From Naumannella halotolerans (GTDB lineage Bacteria; Actinomycetota; Actinomycetes; Propionibacteriales; Propionibacteriaceae): a stretch of DNA of 64,000 nucleotides. The notes under the pieces are model-generated. The model ran no database searches and was not told the origin of the DNA. It saw only the letters and a list, made by a program, of their open reading frames with translations. The translations under genes and the position numbers were made by a program. Of the stretch, positions 8,510 through 17,675 are shown piece after piece. The stretch covers positions 1 through 64,000 of the forward strand of contig NZ_SOAW01000003.1 in assembly GCF_004364645.1 (NCBI RefSeq), in the 5' to 3' direction. Each line of letters begins with the position of its first letter. The stretch's first letter is position 1.

Positions 8510-9122
8510 CAGTGGCGGTTCGTCCGGCGGCCGTGGCGGTAGCGGCGGCGGCTCGACCGGCGGTAGCGGTTGGTCGGGCGGTGGCGGCGGTAACGGTGGC
8601 GGCGGTGGCGCCGACGATTGATCCGGGCGAGGCGGCTCGTCGGGCGGTTGCCCGGTTGACGTTCGTGGCGGCGGCGCCGGAGCTGTCGCCGGACTGGAAC
8701 CTCAACGAGTGGGACATGGTTGCGGTCGGGTTTCCGGTGTGGGTGTCGGCCGACGACGCGAGCCTGGCGTCGTTGTCGGATTCGGAGTCGGTCGAGGGGT
8801 TGGCGGTGTCGCTGGTCGTTCGTGAGTCGACGGTGTCGGTGGCGATGGGCGACGGCACCACCTTGGGCTGTGCGACCTCGGGCCGGGGGCTCGTGGTGGG
8901 GTCCCACGAGCCGGGATCGGATGGTCCGTGTTCGCATGCCTATCAGGAGGTCGGCAGGTACACCATCACCTCGACCCACGCAGGTGGACTGGGAGGCCGG
9001 TGGCGAGTCGGGAACGATCGAGGTGAACGGTCAGGCCTCGACCGAGATCCCGATCGGCGAATTGCACGCGGTCATCACCAACTCCGAACCGTACGGCGGC
9101 AACTGCTCAGCTGTCGTCTGCC
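8394..9122 (+). pseudogene. Frameshifted gene for an exported glycine-rich, PKD-like protein
   Basis: One protein can be pieced together from three frames. The frame starting at 8394 gives a signal-like helix (residues 10-30) and a Gly/Ser-rich linker. The next frame continues from about 8600 with PTIDPGEAARRAVARL and a beta-rich segment containing VAMGDGTTLGC and GRYTITSTH. A third frame picks up at about 8980 with VDWEAGGESGTIEV. The pieces follow the order of a common actinobacterial secreted family (xVDPxxLAxxAV, then MGDGTTVxC, HxYxxxGxYTV, WxxxGxSGT). Two single-base shifts are needed, the first inside the glycine repeat. It runs up to the convergent LacI-family gene and has no clean stop. 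This is either a decayed gene or a sequencing error in GC-rich repeats. Confidence 0.6.
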
Positions 9123-10175
9123 TCAACCACCGGGGCTGGTCTTGTCCGGGCTGCTGTGCGGACGGGGACGCGCCGTGGAGGAGCGCACGACCAGTTCGTG
9201 CGGGAGCGAGATCGCCGAGGGCGACTGTCGGTCATGGTCCAACTGGTCAATGATCACGCGTGCCGCCTCGACGCCCTGCCGGTACGGGAACTGGGCGACC
9301 GTGGTCAGGCCGAAGAACTCCGAGTGCACGTAGTCATCGACGCCGGCGACCGAAACATCGCCCGGAACACTCAGACCAAGATCACGAGCGGCCAGGATGG
9401 CTCCGATCGCCATCTCATCGCTGGCGGCCGAGATGGCGGTCGGTCGGTGACGCCCCGGCGCTCCAAGCAGCTGTTTGGCTGCGGTGTACCCGCCGTCGAG
9501 CGTGAAGTCCCCGTACAGCGCCAAGGCAGGGTCGAACTCGATGCCGGCCCGTTGCAGTGACCGGCGGTAGCCGTCGAATCGCTGGACGGGAAGCTGGAAG
9601 TCACTGTCGACCTCCGGCTTGCCGCCGATGAACCCGATAGTCGTGTGGCCCAACCCGGTCAGATGGTCGGTGGCAAGTTCGGAGACCGCCAGGTCGTCGA
9701 TTCCGAGAGACGGCACCCCGGGGATCACACCGCCGATGCAGACCAACGGCTTGCCGACCTGGTGCAGCCGGGCGATCTCATGGGGCGTCAGCTCCAGGGC
9801 CACGGCGAGCACCGCATCCACCCGCTGCCGGAGCAGGAACTGTTCGAACACCTGTGCGCGCGCCCTGGTTCCGCCGGCGAGGTTGTACAAGGTCACGTCG
9901 TAGCCGGCTTCGAGCAGGGTGAGCTGGGCACCTTCGAGGACCTGGCCGAAGTACCAGCGATCGAGGAACGGGATGACCACCCCGACGTTGCGAGTCCGTC
10001 CACTGGCGAGGCTGGAGGCGTTGGAGGCGACCACGTAGCCCAGAGCTGCGGCGGCATCGAGAACGGCCTGCTTGCGCGCCGGTGACACCGTTCCGCGCCC
10101 GGACAGGGCACGGGAGACCGTCGCCGTCGAAACCCCTGCTCGCTTGGCAACCTCGGCGATGCTGACCGCTTGCAT
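9123..10175 (-). CDS. LacI-family repressor of the alpha-glucoside genes
   Basis: A 350-residue LacI/GalR regulator. The start at 10175 gives the typical N-terminus with SIAEVAKRAGVSTATVSRAL as the helix-turn-helix and hinge region, followed by a periplasmic-binding-like domain (NVGVVIPFLDRWYF onward). It begins five bases after the stop of the glucosidase gene, so the two genes form an operon. Two sites of the form TGCAAGCG(C/T)TTACA, typical for this family, lie in the divergent promoter region upstream of the glucosidase and malE. It very likely represses both directions and is released by a maltose- or glucoside-derived signal. Confidence 0.9.
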   Translation of the reverse strand: MQAVSIAEVAKRAGVSTATVSRALSGRGTVSPARKQAVLDAAAALGYVVASNASSLASGRTRNVGVVIPFLDRWYFGQVLEGAQLTLLEAGYDVTLYNLAGGTRARAQVFEQFLLRQRVDAVLAVALELTPHEIARLHQVGKPLVCIGGVIPGVPSLGIDDLAVSELATDHLTGLGHTTIGFIGGKPEVDSDFQLPVQRFDGYRRSLQRAGIEFDPALALYGDFTLDGGYTAAKQLLGAPGRHRPTAISAASDEMAIGAILAARDLGLSVPGDVSVAGVDDYVHSEFFGLTTVAQFPYRQGVEAARVIIDQLDHDRQSPSAISLPHELVVRSSTARPRPHSSPDKTSPGG

Positions 10176-10179
10176 GCGC

Positions 10180-11823
10180 TCAGGCTTCCACGAACCAGGC
10201 CGCGGTGTCAGGCGGCACCGCATGCTGGTCGGCGAGGGGACCGCTGGCGATCAGTGGAAGCATCCCCGCCGGCGCCGGGGCGATGTCGGTACCGGTGTTC
10301 GCGATCACCACGACGTCCTCGACGGAAAAGCTCAACACATCCGGCGTCCAGCCGTCCAACCAGCACAGTGTGCCGGAGCCGAGTCCATGATCACCACGGC
10401 CGGCGATCAGCGATCGGTACAGCTCCAGGGTGGAACCGGGTACGCCGGCCTGTTGGTCGCGCGCGTAGGCGTTCCATTGGTCGGGTTGCGGCAACCATGA
10501 CTTCCCAGTCGGGCTGAAGCCGTGGGCAGGCGCGTCGGCCGACCACGGGATCGGCACCCGGCAACCGTCCCTGCCGTACCGTGTCCGGCCGGTACGGAAC
10601 CAGGTCGGGTCCTGTCGTACCTCGTCAGGAAGATCTACCACTTCGGGCAGACCGAGTTCCTCGCCCTGGTAGAGGTACGCGCTGCCGGGCAGGGCCAGCA
10701 TCACCGTGGTCGCAGCCCGGCCGCGGGACCAGCCGATGGCCGGATCGGGCTTTCCCGGCGTCAATGGCCCGATGCCGTGGCCCTGGGGTGAATCGGCCGA
10801 CAGCGCCAGACGGGTGGTGTGCCGGACAACGTCGTGATTCGACAGCACCCAGGTAGTCGGCGCACCGACTTCACCGAAGGCCTCCAACGACTCGATGATC
10901 ACCGTCCGGAGTGCGTCGGCGTCCCAACGAGTGAAGACGTAGGGGAAGTTGAATGCCTGATGCATTTCGTCACTGCGTACCCACAGTGCACTCTCCCGGA
11001 GCGTCGGCATCCAGGCCTCGGCACAGAGAACGCGTTCGCCGGGGTAGGAGTCGATCAGGATGCGCCAGTCGCGATAGACGTCATGGACCTCGGGTTGGCC
11101 GAAATAGGGGGCGTCCTCGCCGCCGTCGCCGCCCATCGAGTCCGCGCCGTCGCGCGGAGTGTGATCAGGCAGGCCATCGGCCTTGATCAAACCGTGGGCG
11201 ACGTCGACCCGGAACCCATCGACACCGCGGTCAAGCCAGAAGCGCAGGATGTCGCGGAACTCGGCCCGGACCTCGGGGTTCGACCAGTTGAAGTCCGGCT
11301 GCGCCGGGTCGAACAGGTGCAGGTACCACTGCGCCGGGGTGTGATCACCGGCGTCGACGCGAGTCCACATCGAACCGCCGAAGATCGACTCCCAGTTGTT
11401 CGGGGGTAGCTCGCCGCCGCTGCCTCGGCCGTTGCGGAAATGGAACCGGGCCCGTTCGGCACTGCCGGGCCCGGCCGCCAGAGCCTGGACGAACCACGGG
11501 TGCTGTGCCGAGGCGTGATTGGGGACCAGGTCGATGATCACCCGAATGCCCAGCGTGTGTGCGTTCTTGATCATGGAGTCGAAGTCGGAGAGATCACCGA
11601 ACAGAGGATCCACATCACGGAAGTCCGCGACATCGTACCCGCCGTCGGCTTGCGGACTGGTCATGAACGGGGAGAGCCAGACGGCATCGACCCCGAGGTC
11701 TGCCAAGGAGTCGAGCCGGGCCGTGATCCCCGGCAGATCACCGACACCGTCACCCGAGGCATCGGCAAAGGATCGAGGGTAGATCTGATAGATCACAGCG
11801 CTGCGCCACCACTCTGATGTCAT
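10180..11823 (-). CDS. GH13 alpha-glucosidase (oligo-1,6-glucosidase type)
   Basis: A 547-residue cytoplasmic glycoside hydrolase of family GH13 that cuts glucose from maltose- or isomaltose-type oligosaccharides. The (beta/alpha)8 barrel starts at WWRSAVIYQIYPRSFADASG. Conserved motifs are DLVPNHAS (region I), GFRVDVAHG with the nucleophile Asp (region II), LCAEAWMP with the acid/base Glu (region III) and LSNHDVVRH (region IV). The start at 11823 (MTSEWWRS) is favoured because the next upstream ATG adds residues with no similarity. It is divergent from malEFG and shares the LacI-type operator region, so its substrate is probably the sugar taken up by that transporter. Confidence 0.9.
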   Translation of the reverse strand: MTSEWWRSAVIYQIYPRSFADASGDGVGDLPGITARLDSLADLGVDAVWLSPFMTSPQADGGYDVADFRDVDPLFGDLSDFDSMIKNAHTLGIRVIIDLVPNHASAQHPWFVQALAAGPGSAERARFHFRNGRGSGGELPPNNWESIFGGSMWTRVDAGDHTPAQWYLHLFDPAQPDFNWSNPEVRAEFRDILRFWLDRGVDGFRVDVAHGLIKADGLPDHTPRDGADSMGGDGGEDAPYFGQPEVHDVYRDWRILIDSYPGERVLCAEAWMPTLRESALWVRSDEMHQAFNFPYVFTRWDADALRTVIIESLEAFGEVGAPTTWVLSNHDVVRHTTRLALSADSPQGHGIGPLTPGKPDPAIGWSRGRAATTVMLALPGSAYLYQGEELGLPEVVDLPDEVRQDPTWFRTGRTRYGRDGCRVPIPWSADAPAHGFSPTGKSWLPQPDQWNAYARDQQAGVPGSTLELYRSLIAGRGDHGLGSGTLCWLDGWTPDVLSFSVEDVVVIANTGTDIAPAPAGMLPLIASGPLADQHAVPPDTAAWFVEA

Positions 11824-11853
11824 CGGATCAAGGTAGGCCGGATGCGCCCATCT

Positions 11854-11867
11854 TGTAAACGCTTGCA
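11854..11867 (-). promoter_or_regulatory. LacI-family operator (glucosidase side)
   Basis: On the minus strand this reads TGCAAGCGTTTACA, 31 bases before the glucosidase start. It differs by one base from the site on the malE side and has the central CG of LacI-family operators. Confidence 0.75.
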
Positions 11868-11994
11868 CGATCAAATAGTCAGATGTCGCGCTTTCTGTCC
11901 CTTCGAAAACTCGACCAAGAGCGAATCTCGGTGCAATGGAAGCGTGTAGTCGGGCCTTCCTGGCACTTGCGCCTGAGGATCTTGTGTGACACGC

Positions 11995-12008
11995 TGCAAG
12001 CGCTTACA
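11995..12008 (+). promoter_or_regulatory. LacI-family operator (malE side)
   Basis: TGCAAGCGCTTACA, a near-perfect palindrome with the AAGCGCTT core, lies 38 bases before the malE start. The two sites in this 223-base region are in opposite orientation, each facing its own gene. Confidence 0.8.
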
Positions 12009-12046
12009 AAGATCGAGGTCTAGGCCAAGCTCCCAGGAGGACACCA

Positions 12047-13291
12047 ATGACGGTGAGAAGCACCCGACGTTTCACGGCGGTGACAGCACTGCTGACAGCG
12101 ATCGTGCTGGGCGGCACAGCGTGTTCGTCCGGCACCGACGCTACGGCGGGGGGTGAGGGAACCGGTGAGACTGCTGCCACCTCGACCTCACTGACCGTCT
12201 GGGTCGATGCCGAGCGGCTGGATGCCGTGCAGTCGGTGGTCGACACCTACACCGAGCAGACCGGAGTCGGGGTCGAACTGGTCGGCAAGAATGTCGACGA
12301 CATCAAGGACGACTTCATCCAGCAGGTGCCCACCGGCGAGGGTCCCGACATCACCATGGGCGCCCATGACTGGCTGGGCGAGCTCGCCACCAACGGCGTT
12401 GTCGCACCGATCGAGCTCGGTGACACCAGCGGCAACTACCTCGACGTGGCTGTGGAGGCATCGACCTACGACGGAGCCACCTACATGCTGCCCTACGCGG
12501 TCGAGAACCTGGCGATGCTGCGCAACGCCGAACTCGTTGCCGACGCGCCGTCCGACTACGACGACATGATCGCGAAGGGCAAGGACGCCGGGCTTGACTC
12601 GCCATTCGTGGTCGAGCAGGGCTCGGAGGGTGACCCGTACCACCTGTATCCGTTCCAGACCGCCTTCGGTGCCCCGGTCTTCGGCACCGATGAGACCGGC
12701 TACAACTCCGACGATCTACAGCTCGGAGCTCCGGGCGGTGAGAAGTTCGCCGATTGGCTGGGGGAGCAGGGTGAGGAAGGAAACCTGAACACCGACATCG
12801 ACGGTGACATCGCGAAGCAGGCGTTCCTCGACGGTGACGCCGCCTTCTGGCTGACCGGACCGTGGAATGTCGGTGCGGCACAGGACGCCGGAATCGACGT
12901 CGCGATCGACACGATCCCCAGTCCGACCGGTGAGGCGGCCTCTCCGTTCGCCGGCGTGAAGGGATTCTTCGTCTCCAGCCAGTCCGAGAACCAGGTTGCC
13001 GCCAACGACTTCCTGGTCAACTTCCTCGGCTCCGAGGAAGCCCAATTGGCGCTGTTCGAATCCGGCAACATCCTGCCGGCGCTGTCCGCTGCCGCCGAGA
13101 CCGCGTCGTCGGACCCGGTGATCGAAGGGTTCGCCGCGGTCGGTGAGGAGGCTGTACCGATGCCGGCAATCCCGGAGATGGGTGCGGTCTTCCAGTACTG
13201 GGGCATCGCCGAGGCCGAGATCATCAACGGCTCCGATCCGTCGGAGACCTGGCAGAAGCTGGTCTCCGACGTCGAGGGCGCGATCGGTTGA
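12047..13291 (+). CDS. malE: Sugar-binding lipoprotein of a maltose-type ABC importer
   Basis: A 414-residue extracellular solute-binding protein. A basic N-terminus and hydrophobic helix end in GGTAC at about residue 26, a permissive lipobox, so it is probably a lipoprotein anchored outside the membrane. The mature part has the MalE layout (LTVWVDAERLDAVQSVVDTY at its start, DGDAAFWLTGPWNVG near the middle). AGGAGG lies six bases before the ATG. It is the first gene of malE-malF-malG, controlled by the LacI-type operators upstream. No ATPase gene (malK) is present in the window, so a shared ATPase such as MsiK is presumably used. Confidence 0.88.
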   Translation: MTVRSTRRFTAVTALLTAIVLGGTACSSGTDATAGGEGTGETAATSTSLTVWVDAERLDAVQSVVDTYTEQTGVGVELVGKNVDDIKDDFIQQVPTGEGPDITMGAHDWLGELATNGVVAPIELGDTSGNYLDVAVEASTYDGATYMLPYAVENLAMLRNAELVADAPSDYDDMIAKGKDAGLDSPFVVEQGSEGDPYHLYPFQTAFGAPVFGTDETGYNSDDLQLGAPGGEKFADWLGEQGEEGNLNTDIDGDIAKQAFLDGDAAFWLTGPWNVGAAQDAGIDVAIDTIPSPTGEAASPFAGVKGFFVSSQSENQVAANDFLVNFLGSEEAQLALFESGNILPALSAAAETASSDPVIEGFAAVGEEAVPMPAIPEMGAVFQYWGIAEAEIINGSDPSETWQKLVSDVEGAIG

Positions 13292-13297
13292 TGACGT

Positions 13298-13331
13298 CGG
13301 TGGTGGGGTGCTGCAGGGCACCCCACCACCG
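13298..13331 (+). other. Strong intercistronic hairpin between malE and malF
   Basis: A perfect 13-base-pair stem (CGGTGGTGGGGTG with CACCCCACCACCG) closes an eight-base loop. It starts seven bases after the malE stop and has no T-run. Such hairpins often protect the malE message and lower downstream expression, so more binding protein than permease is made. Confidence 0.6.
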
Positions 13332-13364
13332 GACGTATTGATCCAGGCAACGGAGCGGACAACG

Positions 13365-14969
13365 ATGACCCAACTCACCCAGACCCCCGACAAGGGAGGA
13401 ACTGACACCGCCGATCGCCCTCGCGGGCAGGGATCGTCGACCTCTGGCCGGATGCTTCCGCTGTTGATCAAGATTCTGGCGCTGGCGGTGGTCGACGCGC
13501 TGGCGGTGTACGCCGTGCTGGTGCTGATCGGAGCCAAGGCCTGGGTCGTCGCCGGTGTGGTGGTCGTGGTTACGGCGATCGTCAACTGGATCTACTTCTC
13601 CCGCCGGGCGCTGCCGGCGAAGTACCTGGCCCCGGGTGTGATCTTCCTCTGCCTGTTCCAGGTCTTCGTGCTCGTCTACACCGGGTATGTCGCATTCACC
13701 AACTACGGCACCGGCCACAACGGCAACAAGGACCAGGCGATCTCCGCGCTGAGCGCGGCGGCTCTGCAACGCGTACCGGATTCCCCGACCTTCCCGGTCT
13801 CGGTGGTGACCCGCAGCGAAGAACTCGGCCTGCTGGTCACCGCACCTGGCGGCGACGCGCTGTTGGGTACCTCGGAGTCCGCGTTGGAGCCTGTGGAGGC
13901 CACCTTCGAAGCCGGCAAGGCAGTCGCCACCCCGGGCTGGCAGACGCTGCAGTTCGCCCAGATCCTGGACCGCACCGATGAGGTGGCGCAGCTCTCGGTC
14001 CCGTTCTCCGACGATCCGAACGAGGGGGCGCTGCGCACACCCGACGGATCGAATGGCTACCTCTACATCTCCACGTTGCACTACGACGAGGTGGCCGACA
14101 CCCTGACCGACGAGTCGACCGGTAAGGTCTACCGGGACACCGGAGAGGGCGCTTTCACCGCTGACGACGGCGAGCAGTTGATGCCGGGGTGGCAGGTGAC
14201 AGTCGGTCTGGACAACTTCGCCCGCGCCGTCACCGACGCCCGGTTGGCCCAACCGTTGCTCTACGTCACGGCCTGGACCTTCGGTTTCGCGCTGCTCTCA
14301 GTGGCAACGACCTTCGCGCTCGGGCTCTTTCTGGCGATTGTGTTCAACCATCCGGCCATGCGTGGACGCAAACTGTACCGAGCCCTGTTGATCATTCCCT
14401 ATGCCGTGCCGTCGTTCCTGTCCGCGCTGGTGTGGGCAGGCATGATGAACGAGAGCTTCGGTTTCTTGAACCAGGTCGTGTTCGGTGGCGCCATGATCCC
14501 ATGGTTGAGTGATCCATGGATGGCGAAGCTCTCGGTACTGCTGGTCAATCTGTGGCTCGGTTTCCCCTACATGTTCTTGGTCTGCACAGGTGCGTTGCAG
14601 GCGATCCCGGACGAACTGACCGAGGCCGGGACCGTGGACGGCGCCAGTGGTTGGTCGATCTTCCGCTTCATCAAGTTGCCGCTGGTGCTGGTCAGCGTGG
14701 CGCCGCTGTTGATCGCGTCGTTCGCCTTCAACTTCAACAACTTCAACATCGTCTACATGCTGACCGGTGGCGGGCCACGGGATCCGAGCGCGCCGATTCC
14801 GGTGGGTCACACCGACCTGCTGATCTCGATGGTCTACAAGGTCGCCTTCACCGGCCAGGTGCGGGACTACGGTCTGGCGAGTGCCTACTCGATCATCATC
14901 TTCGTCGTCGTCGCGATCATCTCGGTGATCGCCTTCCGGCGCACGAAGTCACTGGAGGAGCTGAACTGA
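13365..14969 (+). CDS. malF: Maltose-type ABC importer, MalF permease
   Basis: A 534-residue integral membrane protein. The start at 13365 (MTQLTQTPDK) follows the intercistronic hairpin. Three N-terminal helices (about residues 30-55, 58-78 and 85-115) are followed by a periplasmic insert of about 170 residues, comparable with the P2 domain of MalF. Five more helices follow. The ATPase-contact EAA loop reads EAGTVDGASGWSIFRFIKLP. Its stop overlaps the malG start by one base (TGATG), so the two permeases are translated together. Confidence 0.9.
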   Translation: MTQLTQTPDKGGTDTADRPRGQGSSTSGRMLPLLIKILALAVVDALAVYAVLVLIGAKAWVVAGVVVVVTAIVNWIYFSRRALPAKYLAPGVIFLCLFQVFVLVYTGYVAFTNYGTGHNGNKDQAISALSAAALQRVPDSPTFPVSVVTRSEELGLLVTAPGGDALLGTSESALEPVEATFEAGKAVATPGWQTLQFAQILDRTDEVAQLSVPFSDDPNEGALRTPDGSNGYLYISTLHYDEVADTLTDESTGKVYRDTGEGAFTADDGEQLMPGWQVTVGLDNFARAVTDARLAQPLLYVTAWTFGFALLSVATTFALGLFLAIVFNHPAMRGRKLYRALLIIPYAVPSFLSALVWAGMMNESFGFLNQVVFGGAMIPWLSDPWMAKLSVLLVNLWLGFPYMFLVCTGALQAIPDELTEAGTVDGASGWSIFRFIKLPLVLVSVAPLLIASFAFNFNNFNIVYMLTGGGPRDPSAPIPVGHTDLLISMVYKVAFTGQVRDYGLASAYSIIIFVVVAIISVIAFRRTKSLEELN

Positions 14970-15880
14970 TGAGCGCATCGACACTCGACCGCGAAGACGG
15001 CCCCGACATCCCGACCGAACGCAAGCGGTCGGCCGGAGCCTGGTTCACCGACACCGGGTGGCGGCACCTGGTGGGATTGGTGGCCGTTGCCTTCGCGCTG
15101 TTCCCGGTCGTCTTCGTCATCTCCAGCTCGCTGAATCCGAACGGAACCCTCACCGGCTCCAACCGACTCTTCTCCGCCATTGGCATCGACAGCTACGCCA
15201 GAATCCTCGGCGGTTCGCAAACACCGTTCCTGACCTGGTTCGGGAACACGATGCTGATCGCAGCATTGACGGCTGTGCTGACCGTGTTCTTGGGGGCGCT
15301 GGCCGCCTATGCCTTCTCCCGGATGCGATTCACCGGCCGCCGCTTCGGCCTGATTGCGATCATCGTGGTGCAGATGTTTCCGCAGTTGCTGGGGGTGGTT
15401 GCGATCTTCCTGCTGCTCAGCACCATCGGTGACTGGTTCCCCGAGATCGGCCTGAATTCGCGGATCGGTCTGATCCTGGTCTACCTGGGTGGTGCACTGG
15501 GCGCGAACACGTACCTGATGTACGGGTTCTTCAACACGCTGCCCCCCTCGCTGGATGAGGCCGCGCGTCTTGATGGCGCCAGCCATGTGAGGATCTTCTT
15601 CAGGATCATCCTGCCGCTGGTCACGCCGATCCTCGCGGTGGTGGCGTTGTTGTCGTTCATCACGACGTTGAACGAGTACGTGGTCGCCAGTGTGATCCTG
15701 ATCGACTCCGAGAAACAGACCCTGGCAGTCGGGCTCACTCAACTGGTGTCGAATCCGCGCTACGCCGACTGGAGCGCCTTCTCGGCTGGAACCGTGATCG
15801 CCGCACTGCCGGTGGTTGCCCTCTTCCTCTACCTGCAGAAGTACATCGTCGGCGGGTTGGCCTCCGGCGCGGTGAAGTAG
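14969..15880 (+). CDS. malG: Maltose-type ABC importer, MalG permease
   Basis: A 303-residue permease with six predicted membrane helices. The first starts at about residue 30 (HLVGLVAVAFALFPVVFVIS). The EAA loop reads EAARLDGASHVRIFFRIILP. The C-terminus ends with LYLQKYIVGGLASGAVK, the G-L-x-x-G-A-V-K ending that MalG proteins share. It pairs with MalF to form the channel. It is the last gene of the operon; the following 167 bases hold no clear terminator. Confidence 0.92.
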   Translation: MSASTLDREDGPDIPTERKRSAGAWFTDTGWRHLVGLVAVAFALFPVVFVISSSLNPNGTLTGSNRLFSAIGIDSYARILGGSQTPFLTWFGNTMLIAALTAVLTVFLGALAAYAFSRMRFTGRRFGLIAIIVVQMFPQLLGVVAIFLLLSTIGDWFPEIGLNSRIGLILVYLGGALGANTYLMYGFFNTLPPSLDEAARLDGASHVRIFFRIILPLVTPILAVVALLSFITTLNEYVVASVILIDSEKQTLAVGLTQLVSNPRYADWSAFSAGTVIAALPVVALFLYLQKYIVGGLASGAVK

Positions 15881-16047
15881 CCGACCAGTCGGCATTCGTG
15901 TCCGGATCGCCGAGTCACAGGCGGGGTGCGGCTTCACTAACCCCGACAACCGCTGGGCGAATCAATGCTGGAAGATCATCAGAATCGCAGTGCCGATGTC
16001 CAACCATGATCCCGATCAAGAGGCGGCTGACCGAAAAGAGGAGACGC

Positions 16048-16533
16048 ATGGAGACGCTCACCGAAACCCAGATCCGACGCCGAGTGGAATCTGCTTACAG
16101 GTTGTTCGTGATCCGGGACCGATACCTACTTCAATGCGATGCGAACGAACGAAGCCTGACCCACAAGCTGGCCGAGTACCTCGTCCCACAGTTTCCACAC
16201 TGGGATGTCGACTGCGAGTTCAACCGCGACGGTAAGGTGCCGAAATCCGTGCCGAGTTGGCGCGGGAACATCTCGCCGAGTGACACTCAAGCCAAGACGG
16301 TCTTTCCCGACATCATCGTGCACAAACGGGGCAGCGATCAGAATCTGCTGGTGATCGAGGCGAAGAAGTCGAGCACCGCGGCGACCAGCGAAGATGCGGC
16401 CAAGCTGGCGGCATATCGGAGCAGTCTTGCCTACCGCTTCGTCTGCCTGGTCGTGTTCCCGGTGGGCCCGGCGGGCCGACCCCGCGCAGCCGACGATGTA
16501 TCGTTCCCGTACCGATCGACTCTCACAGGCTGA
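16048..16533 (+). CDS. PD-(D/E)XK nuclease-like protein, standalone
   Basis: A 161-residue protein of unknown role. AGAGGAG lies just before the ATG at 16048. A PD-(D/E)XK active-site pattern is visible: an N-terminal helix with E34 in ERSLTHKLAEYL, P87-D88 in VFPDIIVHKRG, and E104-A-K106 in LLVIEAKKSS. These are the metal- and DNA-binding positions of this nuclease fold. The domain fills the protein and no methylase or helicase partner is adjacent. It lies between malG and tRNA-Ser(CGA), a typical insertion spot, and its codon use is slightly less GC-biased than its neighbours. A role in restriction or defence is possible but unproven. Confidence 0.65.
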   Translation: METLTETQIRRRVESAYRLFVIRDRYLLQCDANERSLTHKLAEYLVPQFPHWDVDCEFNRDGKVPKSVPSWRGNISPSDTQAKTVFPDIIVHKRGSDQNLLVIEAKKSSTAATSEDAAKLAAYRSSLAYRFVCLVVFPVGPAGRPRAADDVSFPYRSTLTG

Positions 16534-16832
16534 CCAGTGGTCGGACCTGGTCCGGTGAGCATCCATTGACCGCAAACCGAGCGACGGCGGTATCGGCGTC
16601 GGCGGGGTTGGACGTCGCCACCCGGGAGCGACGACCGGTGAGCTGGCTCGGTCAGGTCGAGTGGCCAAGCCTGATCTTCGATGAATGCACCTCGGCCGGC
16701 GGTTCCATGCGCTGGCCATCAGCATGCCCGAAAACAGGCGGCGAGCGCCCGATCGGACCGGTGAACCCCTCGCAATGACCTTTCCCTGACCGCCGCAGGC
16801 GTCGAACCGCCCTCCGTACACTCCAGAAACAG
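16534..16832. other. Intergenic stretch, no supported gene
   Basis: About 300 bases between the nuclease-like gene and the tRNA terminator. Open frames on both strands here have no start with a ribosome site and no recognisable family. I see no repeat or RNA motif. Confidence 0.5.
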
Positions 16833-16870
16833 CGAAACTCCGCCCAGAATCACTCTGGAACGGAGTTTCG
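16833..16870 (-). terminator. Hairpin downstream of tRNA-Ser(CGA)
   Basis: Perfect ten-base arms CGAAACTCCG (16833-16842) and CGGAGTTTCG (16861-16870) enclose an inner pair CCAGA/TCTGG. It starts 36 bases beyond the 3' end of the tRNA on the minus strand, as expected for its terminator. Confidence 0.65.
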
Positions 16871-16905
16871 TCACCTGATGGCCCTCAGTTTCGTAAGGAC
16901 CCCTC

Positions 16906-16993
16906 TGGCGGTGGCGGCGGGATTTGAACCCGCGGTAGGTCTCCCTACACCCGCTTTCGAGGCGGGCACCTTCGGCCGCTCAGACACGCCACC
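16906..16993 (-). tRNA. tRNA-Ser (anticodon CGA)
   Basis: On the minus strand the acceptor stem GGTGGCG pairs with CGCCACC. The anticodon stem-loop reads GCCTCGAAAGC with anticodon CGA. A long variable arm (typical of serine tRNA) and the T arm GCGGG-TTCAAAT-CCCGC follow. The discriminator is G, and the 3' CCA is encoded (ending at 16906). Length is 88 bases including CCA. Confidence 0.95.
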
Positions 16994-17130
16994 GCCGAGT
17001 AGGTTACAAGCTCCGAACCTACGTTTCCAATCGGCGCTGTCGGCCCCGTGGCACCGCCTCCGATCCGGGGCCGTGCGGCAGCCACTCGGGCGTCAGAATG
17101 CAAGTCCCGATACCGGTCGGCGCTCAGGGC

Positions 17131-17673
17131 TCACTCAGTGGCTTCGATGATCTCCGGCAGGCAGATGTCGGGCTGGTCGTACTCGATCTCCCACTTGGCG
17201 TCGTCGATCATCCCGCCGTACTCCTCGCCGAGCAGTACCTCGACCGAACGGTCGATCCGGCCGTCGCCCTGGATCTCCGGGTCGCGGAAGTGCTGGGCGA
17301 CCAACTGGACCTCGGGGTTGTTCGGGTCGGCGCCGATGATCAGGGTGCCCGCCGGGGGCTGGTCGCCTTCGTAGTTGCCGGTGATGGTGACGTTGAACTC
17401 GTCGGACTCCAGGGCGCGGCTGACATCGGCAGCCAGGCCGCGTTCACCGCCGGCATTGAGCACCTGCACGCTGACCTGTTCCGAGCGCAGTTCACCGTCG
17501 GTGATCGGCATCTGAATGCAAGGCGCCACAGTCGGCGGCGGTGCCGGCGCGGTCAGCCAGTTGTAGCCGACCCGGAAGAAAACAAAGAGCAGGACCAGCA
17601 GGGCGAGCAGGGTCAATGGGGTCTTCAACACCCGCAATACCCGGATCGCGGTGTCGGCGCGTTCGGTCTCCAC
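17131..17673 (-). CDS. Membrane-anchored LytR C-terminal domain protein
   Basis: A 180-residue protein with a GTG start two bases after the end of the preceding gene. One N-terminal membrane helix (about residues 17-35, TPLTLLALLVLLFVFFRVGY) is followed by an extracytoplasmic domain of the LytR_C type, with VSVQVLNAGGERGLA at about 68-82 and LIIGADPNNPEVQLVA. LytR_C domains occur alone or after LCP domains that attach polymers to the cell wall. A wall-related role is suspected, but the catalytic LCP part is absent. It probably forms a two-gene operon with the small conserved protein upstream. Confidence 0.8.
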   Translation of the reverse strand: METERADTAIRVLRVLKTPLTLLALLVLLFVFFRVGYNWLTAPAPPPTVAPCIQMPITDGELRSEQVSVQVLNAGGERGLAADVSRALESDEFNVTITGNYEGDQPPAGTLIIGADPNNPEVQLVAQHFRDPEIQGDGRIDRSVEVLLGEEYGGMIDDAKWEIEYDQPDICLPEIIEATE

Positions 17674-17675
17674 GG

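Noticed and set aside
12047-15880. A complete maltose importer with its ATPase
   Set aside because: Only binding protein and two permeases are present; no MalK/MsiK ATPase is encoded in the window.
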